Below are positions 42,855 to 51,890 of a DNA stretch of 64,000 bases, in pieces. The notes beneath the pieces are model-generated. The model saw nothing but the letters and a program-made list of their open reading frames with translations. It was not told the DNA's origin and made no database searches. A program made the position numbers and the translations under genes. The stretch lies in contig PDIP01000005.1 of NCBI GenBank assembly GCA_002811645.1, positions 135,198-199,197 on the forward strand. The letters are read 5' to 3'. The DNA is from Corallochytrium limacisporum (Eukaryota > Opisthokonta). How positions within the stretch are numbered: position 1 is the first letter of the stretch; every line of letters begins with the position of its first letter.

Positions 42855-42965
42855 TGGAGGCGAGGGGAATCGAACCCCTGGCCTATCGCATGCGAAGCGA
42901 TCGCTCTACCCTAACTCATGGGCGTCGAGTCACCAGTCATGATGTACCGACTAAGCTAAAGAGGC
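42855..42965 (-). pseudogene. tRNA-Ala(CGC)-like locus disrupted by a 38-base D-loop insertion
   Basis: Read on the - strand, the 3' part is a convincing tRNA. It has a D-stem 3' half GAGC, an anticodon arm ATCGC-TTCGCAT-GCGAT with anticodon CGC (Ala, codon GCG; 42892-42894 on the + strand), T-arm AGGGG-TTCGATT-CCCCT, and CGCCTCC plus discriminator A. The upstream D-arm half (TTAGCTTAGTCGGTA) is separated from GAGC by 38 extra bases (42911-42948) flanked by GGTA on both sides. Removing them would restore a normal D-arm. The 5' acceptor strand (GCCTCTT) does not pair with the 3' strand, which would need GGAGGCG. Two lesions suggest a pseudogene; an ectopic D-loop intron is the alternative. Confidence 0.6.
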
Positions 42966-43131
42966 GAAAAATTAATATATATATAGCTTATGCATATTGG
43001 TGATCGGGAGTCTATTTATTTAATCTTTGCCGTAGCGAATTGCGTGAATGGAAATCTTGTTCATTACCTGCGTCACCATTGCAGGCCTTTTTAATGGTGA
43101 ACTAAACACACGATCCATGCCTATATTTTCA

Positions 43132-43425
43132 TTAAGTCTCTTCCTTCTTGACCAATCTATCCTCCAATTGCCGCACATACAATACATTATTGCACCGGAT
43201 GAGAACCTCGCCTAGCTTTCCTAGTTCCTTCCCTTGTGCGTACTCTACAGTGTCCTTCAATTTAATGTTCATGTAGTTGTCGTATGACACGAGTTTCCCT
43301 CTATACTCCAACCCCCATTTCAACTTCACAGCAATCTGCCTTCCCTTTTGAATTGAGAGAAACGGTTTGGGGTTAAAGGGCCATGGCGCCTCTACTTCTT
43401 GCTCTGTCATTCTGTTTGTTTTCAA
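43132..43425 (-). CDS. Small nuclear ribonucleoprotein SmF
   Basis: A 97-residue Sm-fold protein, one of seven forming the ring on the U1, U2, U4 and U5 snRNAs. [22 protein letters not shown] is the SmF version of Sm motif 1, followed by [16 protein letters not shown]. The Sm2 motif reads [11 protein letters not shown], nearly identical to other SmF proteins. Yeast SmF is 86 and human 86 residues. A second in-frame ATG at 43410 ([10 protein letters not shown]) would give 92 residues and may be the real start. Its presence shows that the organism keeps a spliceosome although the genes in this window lack obvious introns. Confidence 0.95.
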   Translation of the reverse strand: MKTNRMTEQEVEAPWPFNPKPFLSIQKGRQIAVKLKWGLEYRGKLVSYDNYMNIKLKDTVEYAQGKELGKLGEVLIRCNNVLYVRQLEDRLVKKEET

Positions 43426-43808
43426 AGTTGTGGTAGTCCAAGAGTCTTAGTCATGGTTATTTGTCCACCGTTTGGATATTCTGATCGTTTGTATTAGGTT
43501 CAAGACAAGTCACAGTCTCCGTACACAACTTTACACGCCACATAAATACCTACTGTGTGCTGTCTTCCCTTTTCTGCCATAGCCTGGTTGGCTCGTCCTC
43601 TGCCACATGCCAGAGGGCCTCCCAGCCCGGAGGGGGCACAAGGCGCGAAAGGCCGAAGTGAAGGGGGGCCCTATACGCGTACGAAATGAGGAGGAGCGAT
43701 ATACCCTCTGCGCAATCGATGGCAAGCGGTGGCAATGCACCATGGAGAGCTATGCATCTCTATGTCTGAAGCTGTATTGTAATTCTCGTTTACTCATGCA
43801 GTTGTGTT
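43426..43808. other. Intergenic spacer between SmF and ING genes
   Basis: About 380 bases holding the SmF promoter and the end of the ING transcript, both on the - strand. No other feature is recognised. Confidence 0.4.
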
Positions 43809-44468
43809 TTACTTTCTGCAGTCCGGACAAAACCATTTTCCTTTGGGAGCTTTCTCCAATCCTACACACTCGAAATGAAACCATTCAATCTTGCATTTCT
43901 TGCCGTCGCAGCCGATCATATTGCCGTGGAACGGACCCTTGCAGTAGCAGTAGGTAGCACTTCCCTCGGGGGCTTGTGAATTGGCGGCAGGCAGGACCTC
44001 ATTCTCAGCTTGCTGGACGCTGTCATTTGGTGCCGGCAATTCAGTTGGCTCTGCCGGAATTGTCTGTCGATTATTGATAGCGCTTTCGATTAGCGCCATT
44101 AGCGCGGCCGCGTCTGGGAAATCGTCAGCTGCCCCGTTGTCGTATCCTTCCATGTTCATTTCGACGAAGTCTTTTGCTAGCTTGGCCCGCTGTTCTTTAA
44201 CAAGTTCCACTGCTTGATGTGCCAAGATGACCCGCTGCTCCGCACGCTGTTCTGCTTCTCGGCAGTGGGCCAGAAGCCCCGCAATCTTGGCGCTACGTTC
44301 GTTCGCTGGCAAATCCAACAGACCCTGAATGTACCTTTCATCCATCTGGTCTGCTAACGCATCATCCTCTTCTTTGCTTAAATCTTTTATTAGAGAGTAG
44401 ATGCGTCGCAGTTCAGGCGGCAAAGTCTCGAGGGACACCAGGAAGTTCTCCAAATGAATGGACGACAT
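43809..44468 (-). CDS. ING-family PHD finger protein (histone H3K4me3 reader)
   Basis: A 219-residue chromatin protein of the ING type, normally a subunit of NuA4-like acetyltransferase or Rpd3-like deacetylase complexes. The N-terminal ING helical domain (about 1-105) starts with LENFLVSLETLPPELRRIYSLIKDL, close to the Yng2/ING consensus. A linker rich in Ala, Glu and Pro follows. The C-terminal PHD finger (about 172-217) has all expected zinc ligands in the order YCYC, GCDGKKC, WFHFEC and WFCPDC. IGCD and IEWFHF are the typical ING PHD surfaces that bind trimethylated Lys4 of histone H3. The second part of the finger starts with CKGPFHGNM instead of the more common CxQVSYGEM, still compatible with binding. 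Which complex it joins is not visible from the sequence. Confidence 0.93.
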   Translation of the reverse strand: MSSIHLENFLVSLETLPPELRRIYSLIKDLSKEEDDALADQMDERYIQGLLDLPANERSAKIAGLLAHCREAEQRAEQRVILAHQAVELVKEQRAKLAKDFVEMNMEGYDNGAADDFPDAAALMALIESAINNRQTIPAEPTELPAPNDSVQQAENEVLPAANSQAPEGSATYCYCKGPFHGNMIGCDGKKCKIEWFHFECVGLEKAPKGKWFCPDCRK

Positions 44469-45721
44469 CCTTGTTTCTGTGTTTTTTTGGTGGTTTCTCC
44501 CGGTTGATCACTCACATAGTCTACACTGTTCTTCTTTTCACTGTGATCAGTACGTTATGATGTCGTCCATTTCTTTCAGCCGTCCATTAACAATTTACTC
44601 CTCGGCACAGTCCAAAATAACGACTCCCTTCATTTTCGCGCCTGAAGTACTCGCCCGTCACTACTACCAGTATCTCTGCGAGGGGCGCCTGTGCGCTGGT
44701 CCTTTCCCGAAGAAAGGGGAGGCCCCCCTCCCCCCGGGGGGAGAGGGGGCCGCCGGCCGGGCCACACCAGGCGCAGCGGTCCGGCGATGCCGGAGCCCAT
44801 TTGTTTTGGTGGCTCCTTTGGTAGATCCTTCTCGTTTGAGATGGTTCTTCCCGAAACAGTGGCGCGCACACCCACCCTTCGTATTCTCCCCGGAGGGCCC
44901 CTTCCTCTATTCTCTCGTTTTTGGTAGGGCCTCCACCAGTTTTCTTGCTGGCCGCACAGTTCCAAAAGAGGAGAAACCTCGTGCTTTCTTATGTGGGCTA
45001 GTGAACTTTGCGGCTTTTGGGAAATGCACTGCCGTCAAAGCGAACCCATGCAAAAATGTGCTTTGAATTGGGGAAGGCCGTCCGACATTGTCAGCTCTTT
45101 TTGAAATTGTTTTCGTTTTCTTTAGTGCCCGTTATGTTTCTTGTCCCGTGTTCTGGCTCTTTGTCCTGGAACACTTGGACGGTACAGTCCATGGAATCCA
45201 ATGACGACGTTGATTCCCCCTTTTGTTCCAGTGTACCACTACCAGTGCGACTGGTATCGGAGGTGCCCATTCTGACGGGAGTGGAGGACGAAGAAAATAG
45301 GTAAATGGTGATAAATTGACGAGAGAGCAAACTGATGCCCAGGAAAGCAAATGAAAACAGTTTCTTCTAGACTCTGCTGCTCTGTTTTTATCTTCCCATC
45401 TCTTGCCGGGAAGGTCATGCTCCTACGGGCAGTCTCGGTGACATGAAAAATGCACGGCCAAGACTGCGGACCCACCTGTTCTGTCATTGTTTGGGAGCCA
45501 TGTCGTCAGTGAACCTGATAGGTCTCTGTGTTCTTTAAGGGTGCATGCGCTCCTACATATGCTTGTACTGATTTGGCTTAAATTGTGCTCAGGGTTTAAT
45601 GTCCATCTACTTATGGTCTGTAAGGCGGAACAAGCGAAATAGTTGTTCGTGGCCCCTAAGGTTTGGTAGTGATTTTGCTTTAGTCAAGTACCAAACTTGA
45701 CACCCGAGTCATACTTCCAAG
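44469..45721. other. Divergent intergenic region between ING and cysteine-string protein genes
   Basis: About 1.25 kb with no recognisable gene. It holds a strong G/C hairpin at 44721-44751 and a T-rich right half leading to the start at 45722. It should contain the promoters of both flanking genes. Confidence 0.5.
44721..44751. repeat. G/C palindrome (hairpin-forming)
   Basis: A 15-base arm of G and C runs pairs with the following 16 bases, with a single unpaired A at 44744; the centre is a run of six C followed by six G (44730-44741). It could extrude as a cruciform or form a stable RNA hairpin. It lies about 250 bases upstream of the ING gene start. Confidence 0.7.
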
Positions 45722-46633
45722 ATGGCACAGCCTCAGCCTCAACCTCAGCCTCAGCCTCCGGGTGCCACTTACGGTACTGGTCCTCAGACGACCGGTGGGT
45801 ATGCGGGACAGTATGGAGGATCGCAACCCCCGGGAGCCACGTTCTCCAACCAGCCAGGAGCCCAGCCCGACCCTGGCCAGCAACAGCAGCAACAGCAACG
45901 CCGCTTGTCCACCGCTGGTCAAAGCCTTTATGCTGCCCTGGGCGTGGAAAAGACGGCCACAGAAGATGAAATCAAGCGTGCTTACCGCAAGAAGGCTTTG
46001 AAATGCCACCCTGATAAGAACCCGTCTCCTCAGGCCCATGAGGAATTTGCAGAACTGAACCGGGTCTATCACATTCTTGCAGATAAACGCAAGCGGGAAA
46101 TCTACGACGAGAGCGGCAGTGTCGGTCTTCAAGCCTATGACCAGGGTGGTGAGGATATGTACAAGATCTACAAGATTGCCAAGAGCAAGCGCTTCCGCTT
46201 CTGCTTTGTGTTCTGCGGTATCATTACTCTGTGTTACTTCTGTTGCTGCTGTTGCTTCTGCTGTTGTGGTCGATGCGGACCCAAGCCTGAGGAGATGCAC
46301 GATGTGCCCACGGCTGCGGAAATGGAAGAGGAGGAACGACGGGAGAGCCGATACTATGGTGATGTGCCTCCAGGTGGATTCCCCCAGGGACCAGATCACC
46401 TGCATGAGGAACAGCCCAAGAAGGACGGAGACGGTCCCATCATTTTGGGAGCCCCGCCGCCTAGCACGGACGACCGTCCTATGAGCCCTCCCGTTGCCAA
46501 CATGGACGGTGCACCGCAACAGCCCATTATTCTGGGGCCACCTCCGTCGGCCCCTGGAGCAAGTAGTGACGCTAACAACAGTGGTGGACCGATCATTCTG
46601 GGACCTCCCCCTGGTGCGGACGAGAGCAAGTGA
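45722..46633 (+). CDS. Cysteine-string protein-like DnaJ co-chaperone (DNAJC5-like)
   Basis: A 303-residue membrane-attached J-protein. After a Gln/Pro-rich N-terminal region, the J domain spans about 67-133, with HPD at 96-98 in CHPDKN. A linker leads to the cysteine string (161-185), where 12 Cys occur in 25 residues (including CCCCC and CCC). FVFCGIITLC before it closely resembles the FVFCGLLTCC segment of animal cysteine-string proteins. These cysteines are expected to be palmitoylated, attaching the protein to secretory vesicles or the plasma membrane, where it stimulates Hsc70-type ATPase activity and keeps SNARE partners folded. The tail contains PIILG(A/P)PP three times, a repeat not known to me from animal proteins. 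The start at 45722 is the first ATG of the frame. Confidence 0.9.
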   Translation: MAQPQPQPQPQPPGATYGTGPQTTGGYAGQYGGSQPPGATFSNQPGAQPDPGQQQQQQQRRLSTAGQSLYAALGVEKTATEDEIKRAYRKKALKCHPDKNPSPQAHEEFAELNRVYHILADKRKREIYDESGSVGLQAYDQGGEDMYKIYKIAKSKRFRFCFVFCGIITLCYFCCCCCFCCCGRCGPKPEEMHDVPTAAEMEEEERRESRYYGDVPPGGFPQGPDHLHEEQPKKDGDGPIILGAPPPSTDDRPMSPPVANMDGAPQQPIILGPPPSAPGASSDANNSGGPIILGPPPGADESK

Positions 46634-46863
46634 AAGAGAGGTGAGGATGATGAGGTTTATTTCCATTAGTGATCATCCGACACTGATGTTACAACAGATA
46701 GTCTCATTTCTCGATCTATCGTAGTTTCCATTTTGTACATTAGAACAGGATACAACACCAGACGGTTTACTATCACATAAACTAAACAAAGAACGCGAAA
46801 AGAAAAGAGGAGCTGTGTTTCTATTGAAATAAACTTGTTTTACTTTCGCATGCGAATGGAACA

Positions 46864-48321
46864 TCATGTGCTCTGCTGGACAATCTCGACAATGACCACC
46901 GTCACATTGTCCATGCTACCGGCCTCCAACGCTGTGTTGACCAAGGCTTCCGCTGCACCTTTCAATGATGCATTGCGCTTGCGGTGGTCCCCAACAAACT
47001 CGCAAACTTCCTCATACTTCATTACATCCCACAGACCATCACAGGCAAGGATGATGAACTCGTCACCATCTTCAAGGTCCACACAGCGAATGTCCGGCGT
47101 GCCAATGACAAATTGCTTCATACCTGCATCACCAATGCTCCTAGCCACGCTCAGCACACCATTCACCCGCCAAGTACCGTACCAAACCACCACACCTCCG
47201 GCGGCTTCAATCCGAGCCTTCTCGTCCTCCCGTTCTGGTTTGTGTGCCTGCATAAGGACCTTAGGTTGACCATTGCGACACAACACCGCCTGTGAGTCAC
47301 CGAGCCAGGCACAATAGAGTTTCTTTTCTGTGACAGTGACAGTCACGCAGGTGCTGCCGCACTTGAGATTGTCCCGGAGGCTCCGATTGATAAACGATTT
47401 GTCGGTGGCCAAAAATGAGTTGTGGAGTGCTTCTCGTATTTTTTCTTCGTTGTCAATCTCCGAGTCAGCGAGTGCACTGACATGACGAGCAAGAATCCAA
47501 GGAAAATGGCTCCGTGAGAACTCGGCCGCTTCCAGGCCGCCGTGTCCGTCAAAGACTCCGAAGAGTGCCACATTCGATGGTGCATTTGGGCACAACTGTT
47601 GGAGTGAGGGCAAGGCCACATGACTGTCTTCCATGGTTGGTCTACGACCCTTCTCGCTGTGGTGACTAATAGCGAACCTTTTGGCAAAGGCAGGCACCTC
47701 AGTACCATTCAGTCCTTGCAAGCCTCCGTCTGGATCAGTTGTCTTCAGACGTTCGTCCATAGCATTCATTACCGTAGTGGTGATTGTATGACCATCTACG
47801 ACTTCTTCCTGTTCATCTTCCCCCTTTTCTACGGTTTCTGCATGCTCAAAAGCACGGGGATCGCTATTCTGCCTACGTACCATCCGTGTTGACCCATCCC
47901 CGAACCCATTGGCCAACACACTTGCAGTGACCTCATTAGCCAATAGCAGTCTGTCTGTGTCCCGTTCTGGGTTGTTTGTCAACTGTTCCAGGTACCGATA
48001 TGCCAGTCCATACACTTCCGCCTCGAGTTCATCGAATCCAACGGTTGCAGGTACGTACGGTGGTGGAGTTCTAATCTTCAAATCGTCCACGTTCATTCCC
48101 TGGGCCCCCAGATCACCCTGGCTCATGGAAGTGGCGCTGAAACGGTGCATGTTCAATTTCTTACCGCGTAGAGTATTACTGCGAGGCCTACGATTCCTGC
48201 GCATTGGACCGCTCCCAGAACCGGCTGCTTCCTGGGCAGCCGGGGACTCGGGAACTGATAACGAGTCTGTGTTGGCGGCTATTGCTGAGCTATCGCCAAG
48301 GGCATTTTCAAGTCCCTCCAT
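46864..48321 (-). CDS. PP2C-type Ser/Thr protein phosphatase (PPM family)
   Basis: A 485-residue metal-dependent phosphatase. The N-terminal about 215 residues are a variable, partly charged extension with an Arg-rich patch (RRNRRPRSNTLRGKKL). The catalytic domain follows: HHSEKGRRPTMEDSHV carries the first metal-binding Glu-Asp, LFGVFDGHGGLEAAEF holds DGHGG, CGSTCVTVTV and WLGDSQAVLCRNG are the central strands, and ACDGLWDVM plus DNVTVVIVEI hold the C-terminal metal-ligand Asp residues. All PP2C signature motifs are intact, so it should be active. Substrates cannot be inferred. It is convergent with the cysteine-string protein gene (about 230 bases between stops). Confidence 0.93.
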   Translation of the reverse strand: MEGLENALGDSSAIAANTDSLSVPESPAAQEAAGSGSGPMRRNRRPRSNTLRGKKLNMHRFSATSMSQGDLGAQGMNVDDLKIRTPPPYVPATVGFDELEAEVYGLAYRYLEQLTNNPERDTDRLLLANEVTASVLANGFGDGSTRMVRRQNSDPRAFEHAETVEKGEDEQEEVVDGHTITTTVMNAMDERLKTTDPDGGLQGLNGTEVPAFAKRFAISHHSEKGRRPTMEDSHVALPSLQQLCPNAPSNVALFGVFDGHGGLEAAEFSRSHFPWILARHVSALADSEIDNEEKIREALHNSFLATDKSFINRSLRDNLKCGSTCVTVTVTEKKLYCAWLGDSQAVLCRNGQPKVLMQAHKPEREDEKARIEAAGGVVVWYGTWRVNGVLSVARSIGDAGMKQFVIGTPDIRCVDLEDGDEFIILACDGLWDVMKYEEVCEFVGDHRKRNASLKGAAEALVNTALEAGSMDNVTVVIVEIVQQST

Positions 48322-50055
48322 TGTGTTAAATTCGACCTTTAGATCAGAATACTATGAAACGTGGAACACAACCGGAAACTCATCGAATGCTCATTGTGAA
48401 CTTTTCTCTAGTGCATGTATAAATTTCTACCGCCCTGGGATTAAAACTGAACAAGAAAGTCTACCAGTGAACTTGGAAGTGACCTCTTCAATCCTTGGTC
48501 TGCTGACACATGCCAGTTGGAAATACGTGGTGGGTATCAACAGACGACAGTCTCGTTTGATATTCTTTTGTTGCTTTATCTAGAAATTGTTCCGAAACCC
48601 CACTTCCGTTACCATCTCTTCCGTATTCGCTGTTTGTCCTCTGCCCATTCCTTTCAATCACCGACAATATTAGCAATCGTTTCCGTATTCTCTTTCCTTT
48701 TGCGTAGCCGACGAAAGTCACCGGAAACTGTCCTCCCCCCCCCCCCCCAACACAGCACAACGAGCACACAGGGCTAATTTACTTTCTACTTCCCTCTCTG
48801 CTGCCCGTCCTCGGCACCGCGTTCGGCGTATGAGCGCTGTAAAAAAACTACAGAAGAGGAAAACATGGGACGGCGTTGCGGCTGGGTCCTGGAAATCGAA
48901 GAATTCGATCTTCGAACAAATGCCAAAGCAGCAGCAAAAACTGTTACTTACAGACTATGTGTGCCAAACGACAGGAGTCTGCGCGGGCTGAGCGCGGCTC
49001 AATGCCGGAGGACACCAGCCATAAGAGAATTGACAGAAACCGTCCCGACGCCCCCAGTCATCCCAAAACACAGAAGCAGACACGGTGGTCGCCCCGGTCC
49101 AAACAGTAAGGGACCAGCAGGCACCCCTGGGCAACCAGGCTACAGCAATCACAAGCAGAGAAGCAGGCTGGTAAAGCACAGCCCCAGCAAACCCACAAAG
49201 GGCACACAGAGAACAAGGGACGATTGTAGCGGTGAACCACAGACTCTCTGGTGCATACTAAAACTATGGCAGTTCATAGAAGAGGCGCCAGGAAATAGGG
49301 GGCCGACCAATCCTTTCCCTCTGTGGCGATTGGTTGGAAACCGCGCAGCTTGCCTCCGCCCGTTTCCCCTGGCTTCTTTGTCGTCTTGCTGGATACTCCA
49401 GGGGTCAGCAGAAACTAGAGCCCGGAAGTTTTCTTAACACCAATAGTAAACGTTCTTCGACTCATGCTCTGTTTACTCTTTTTTTTACCCCTCCCTTTTC
49501 TCTTGCCTTCGCCAACCACGCGCAAACGTTCCCGTCCACAAGTCTTTCTCTCAGGTGCCCAAGTTAGACTAATTTGATATACGTAGAGTGGCATTTTTGA
49601 ACTTCCGGTCCGCCGTGGCTACTACCAAGTCTCCAATAGTCTCCACCTGCACAGGAAACTAGTTCCCCTTCTCCTCGTTGGGGGGTCACATGTGGAACCG
49701 TACAACAATCCCAGCGGTGTATAAGGAAAGACTGGGAGGAAGGCTGGGCAGCACCAGTGTGACACAAACACACGAACAGAAGGGCACGTCATTACGTACT
49801 GTGAATTGACCAAACCTGCTCCTTCTTTGCTGTCATGTTTTCCTACAGGTGAGTATTTCGTTACAGTATGGTATGAAAATAGTAAGATTTAAACGTCTTT
49901 GGGACTTTGTAAGCCCTCGCATAGATCTTATGTAGGATTCAGGGAACAGCACTTCAACTGAGCTTTCATTGAAGAACCATTGCATAAACTTTTACAAGAT
50001 ACTAGAGCCAGTTGATCTTTATGTAAGAGTTACAAAGGAACCTTAGAAAGCAGAA
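48322..50055. other. Intergenic region of about 1.7 kb
   Basis: Divergent promoter region between the PP2C gene (-) and the mitochondrial uS2 gene (+). It includes a run of 13 C near 48736-48748. Several open frames exist on both strands (one of 190 codons on + at 48865), but none has family similarity and their composition is not protein-like. Confidence 0.5.
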
Positions 50056-50922
50056 ATGCTCGTACGGATAGCATCTCGGGTCCGCCTTCTGGGACCCACT
50101 ACGGTCCGGGCAACCACGTTCCGAACCCTTGCTGCAAAGGCTGGGTCTGCGGCGAAGGGTGGCGACAGGGAAACCCGGCCTCAAGAAGGATCCATTGTTG
50201 CACAACCTCCTCCCGGCGTGATGTCCAAGCTGTATGAGCCGACTCTGTTTGGAGTCCCAAACAATTTCACAATGCGTACACTTTTGAAGGCAGGAGTACA
50301 ATACGGACATAGGAAAGGCACGCGGTGTGTGGAGGCCAAGGGTTATGTCGCCGGTGTGCGTGAAGGCATCTACCAAATTGATCTCGAACAGACCATTGTG
50401 CATTTGCGTCGGGCCTTGACGGTGGTACGTGAGGTTGCGTATGGAGGTGGCATTGTGCTTTTCGTCGGCACCCGCCCGAATACAGAAAAGATCATAATGG
50501 ATGCAGCCATGTCTGCTGGAGAGTACCATATCACACGGAAGTGGGTTCCTGGTACACTGACCAACATTAAGCAGACAATGGAAACGACTGTCATGCCGGA
50601 TGTAATCATCTTTCTGTCTCTTCCCCGGACACAGACTGCCGTTGCAGAAGCGAAGCTCGCGAGGGTGCCGAGCATTGGCATTGTGGACAGTGATTGCAAC
50701 CCGGACGATGTCACCTACCCAATTCCTGGCAATGATGACTCACCCGTGGCAATTCAGCTTTACTGTAACCTGTTTGTGGCTGCCATTCGGGAAGGTAAGA
50801 TGAAACGAAAGCTTGGCATCAGCTCCACAATGAACATGCTACCAAATGCTCAAGATGGTTCTGGACAGGGACAGCAGAGCAATAGAAAACGCTCCCTCCG
50901 TGGCATTGACAAGGGAAACTAG
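50056..50922 (+). CDS. Mitochondrial small-subunit ribosomal protein uS2m (Mrp4-like)
   Basis: A 288-residue protein of the mitochondrial small ribosomal subunit. The first about 40 residues are rich in Arg, Thr and Ala and free of acidic residues until after the presequence, consistent with matrix import. The uS2 core starts with MRTLLKAGVQYGHRKGTR (equivalent to LLEAGVHFGHQT in bacteria), followed by IYQIDLEQTIVHLRRAL, GGIVLFVGTR and KWVPGTLTN. PDVIIFLSLPRTQTAVAEAKLARVP then matches the uS2 P-D-x-hydrophobic motif, with GIVDSDCNPDDVTYPIPGNDDS near the end. The C-terminal tail is basic. Neighbouring mitochondrial genes (SDHAF2, GrpE) are not adjacent and probably not co-regulated. Confidence 0.94.
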   Translation: MLVRIASRVRLLGPTTVRATTFRTLAAKAGSAAKGGDRETRPQEGSIVAQPPPGVMSKLYEPTLFGVPNNFTMRTLLKAGVQYGHRKGTRCVEAKGYVAGVREGIYQIDLEQTIVHLRRALTVVREVAYGGGIVLFVGTRPNTEKIIMDAAMSAGEYHITRKWVPGTLTNIKQTMETTVMPDVIIFLSLPRTQTAVAEAKLARVPSIGIVDSDCNPDDVTYPIPGNDDSPVAIQLYCNLFVAAIREGKMKRKLGISSTMNMLPNAQDGSGQGQQSNRKRSLRGIDKGN

Positions 50923-51060
50923 AAATAGGAGACTCTATTTAATTGAGTGTGAATAGCACATCTCGACAGCATAATGAAGCAATATAGTACCATATAGTAT
51001 CATAGTCAAAATGCATGCAAGAACGTAAACAGAAACTGCGGGTGCAGCAATCTAATGTTT

Positions 51061-51594
51061 CTATTCATGTTTCTTGTTCTTTGTCAGGATTTGGGACCAG
51101 TTTGTCACGGTAGAACCATGGGCAACCGCTTTGACAGGAGCCCTCGTGTGTCTACTCAACTTTGCACGGTCTGATGCCGTAGAGGCTCGGTGTCCTTTAC
51201 TCGACAGTTTGGCAGAAGTGATGCGCAGGGCAATGTCAAGCCCAATGAAATTCTTGCGGTCCTGCTTGTCGGTGGGGGGAATGGGTTTTGCGTGGACCCA
51301 GTCAGTGAGGGAAATGGGAGGGATAATGTAACTGTTAATCAAAGAAGAATCATTGACTGGGAGTCTATTTATGTCGCCCATGTGGTTCTGTCGCTTGGGG
51401 CGAGTAGGTACCCTAGGAAAAGGGTACTGGTCCCCTATGCCGAATGGAATGAGAAATCGCTTCCCCGCGAGTAAAACCAGAGCAGAGTTCAACTTACATA
51501 ACACGATAGAGGGCACCTGGTGTGGGGCCTGTCGTGTACACACACATATGCGTATCCGCATTCCTCTCGTTCTCTCCCGCAAGACACCCGCCAC
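51061..51594 (-). CDS. Unidentified small basic protein (possibly real)
   Basis: I do not recognise this protein. From the first ATG it has 177 residues, but the first 30-70 look like leader sequence and later in-frame Met codons exist (before GDINRLPVN, for instance). The second half looks genuinely coding: PVNDSSLINSYIIPPISLTDWVHAKPIPP, then KNFIGLDIALRITSAK and a basic, Ser/Ala-rich end. It sits between two convincing genes (mitochondrial uS2 at left, NIFK-like at right), convergent with the first and divergent from the second, with normal spacing for this region. A small mitochondrial or nucleolar factor is possible, but no function is claimed. A short intron near the start cannot be excluded. 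Confidence 0.45.
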   Translation of the reverse strand: MAGVLRERTRGMRIRICVCTRQAPHQVPSIVLCKLNSALVLLAGKRFLIPFGIGDQYPFPRVPTRPKRQNHMGDINRLPVNDSSLINSYIIPPISLTDWVHAKPIPPTDKQDRKNFIGLDIALRITSAKLSSKGHRASTASDRAKLSRHTRAPVKAVAHGSTVTNWSQILTKNKKHE

Positions 51595-51890
51595 ACGCTA
51601 TGCGCTCCAGTTCTACATTTCATGCACCCACCCGTCCGTTGGTCATTCATGAGACACACGCGTGCCCAGAGGCACCTGCCTTTGTTACCAATTCTTTCTG
51701 TGGGTGTCAGTGTGTTCTGCAAACGACTGTCAAATCGTTCACTTTACACTGCATGTCTGAATCCCCGAACGGGCTACTTCAAGCCACGTTGCAATCCGGT
51801 TGACTTAGACAGCCGGCCGGCCGCGCACCTAGAACTCATATTTCTTGATAGGGAAGCGGAAACTCCTATGCGCAACACACAATACACAAA

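Noticed and set aside
42855-42965. tRNA-Sec as the identity of the tRNA-like locus, given the nearby selenoprotein
   Set aside because: The anticodon loop is TTCGCAT (CGC, Ala), the variable region is short, and the T arm and acceptor strand match tRNA-Ala, not the long-armed tRNA-Sec.
44458-45066. A 202-codon + strand frame overlapping the ING gene start
   Set aside because: It runs through the G/C hairpin and homopolymer-rich promoter DNA and shows no protein-like pattern.
48865-49437. A 190-codon open frame on the + strand between PP2C and mitochondrial uS2
   Set aside because: Composition is low-complexity and Pro/Arg-rich with no motif or family similarity; it looks like a chance open frame in GC-rich intergenic DNA.
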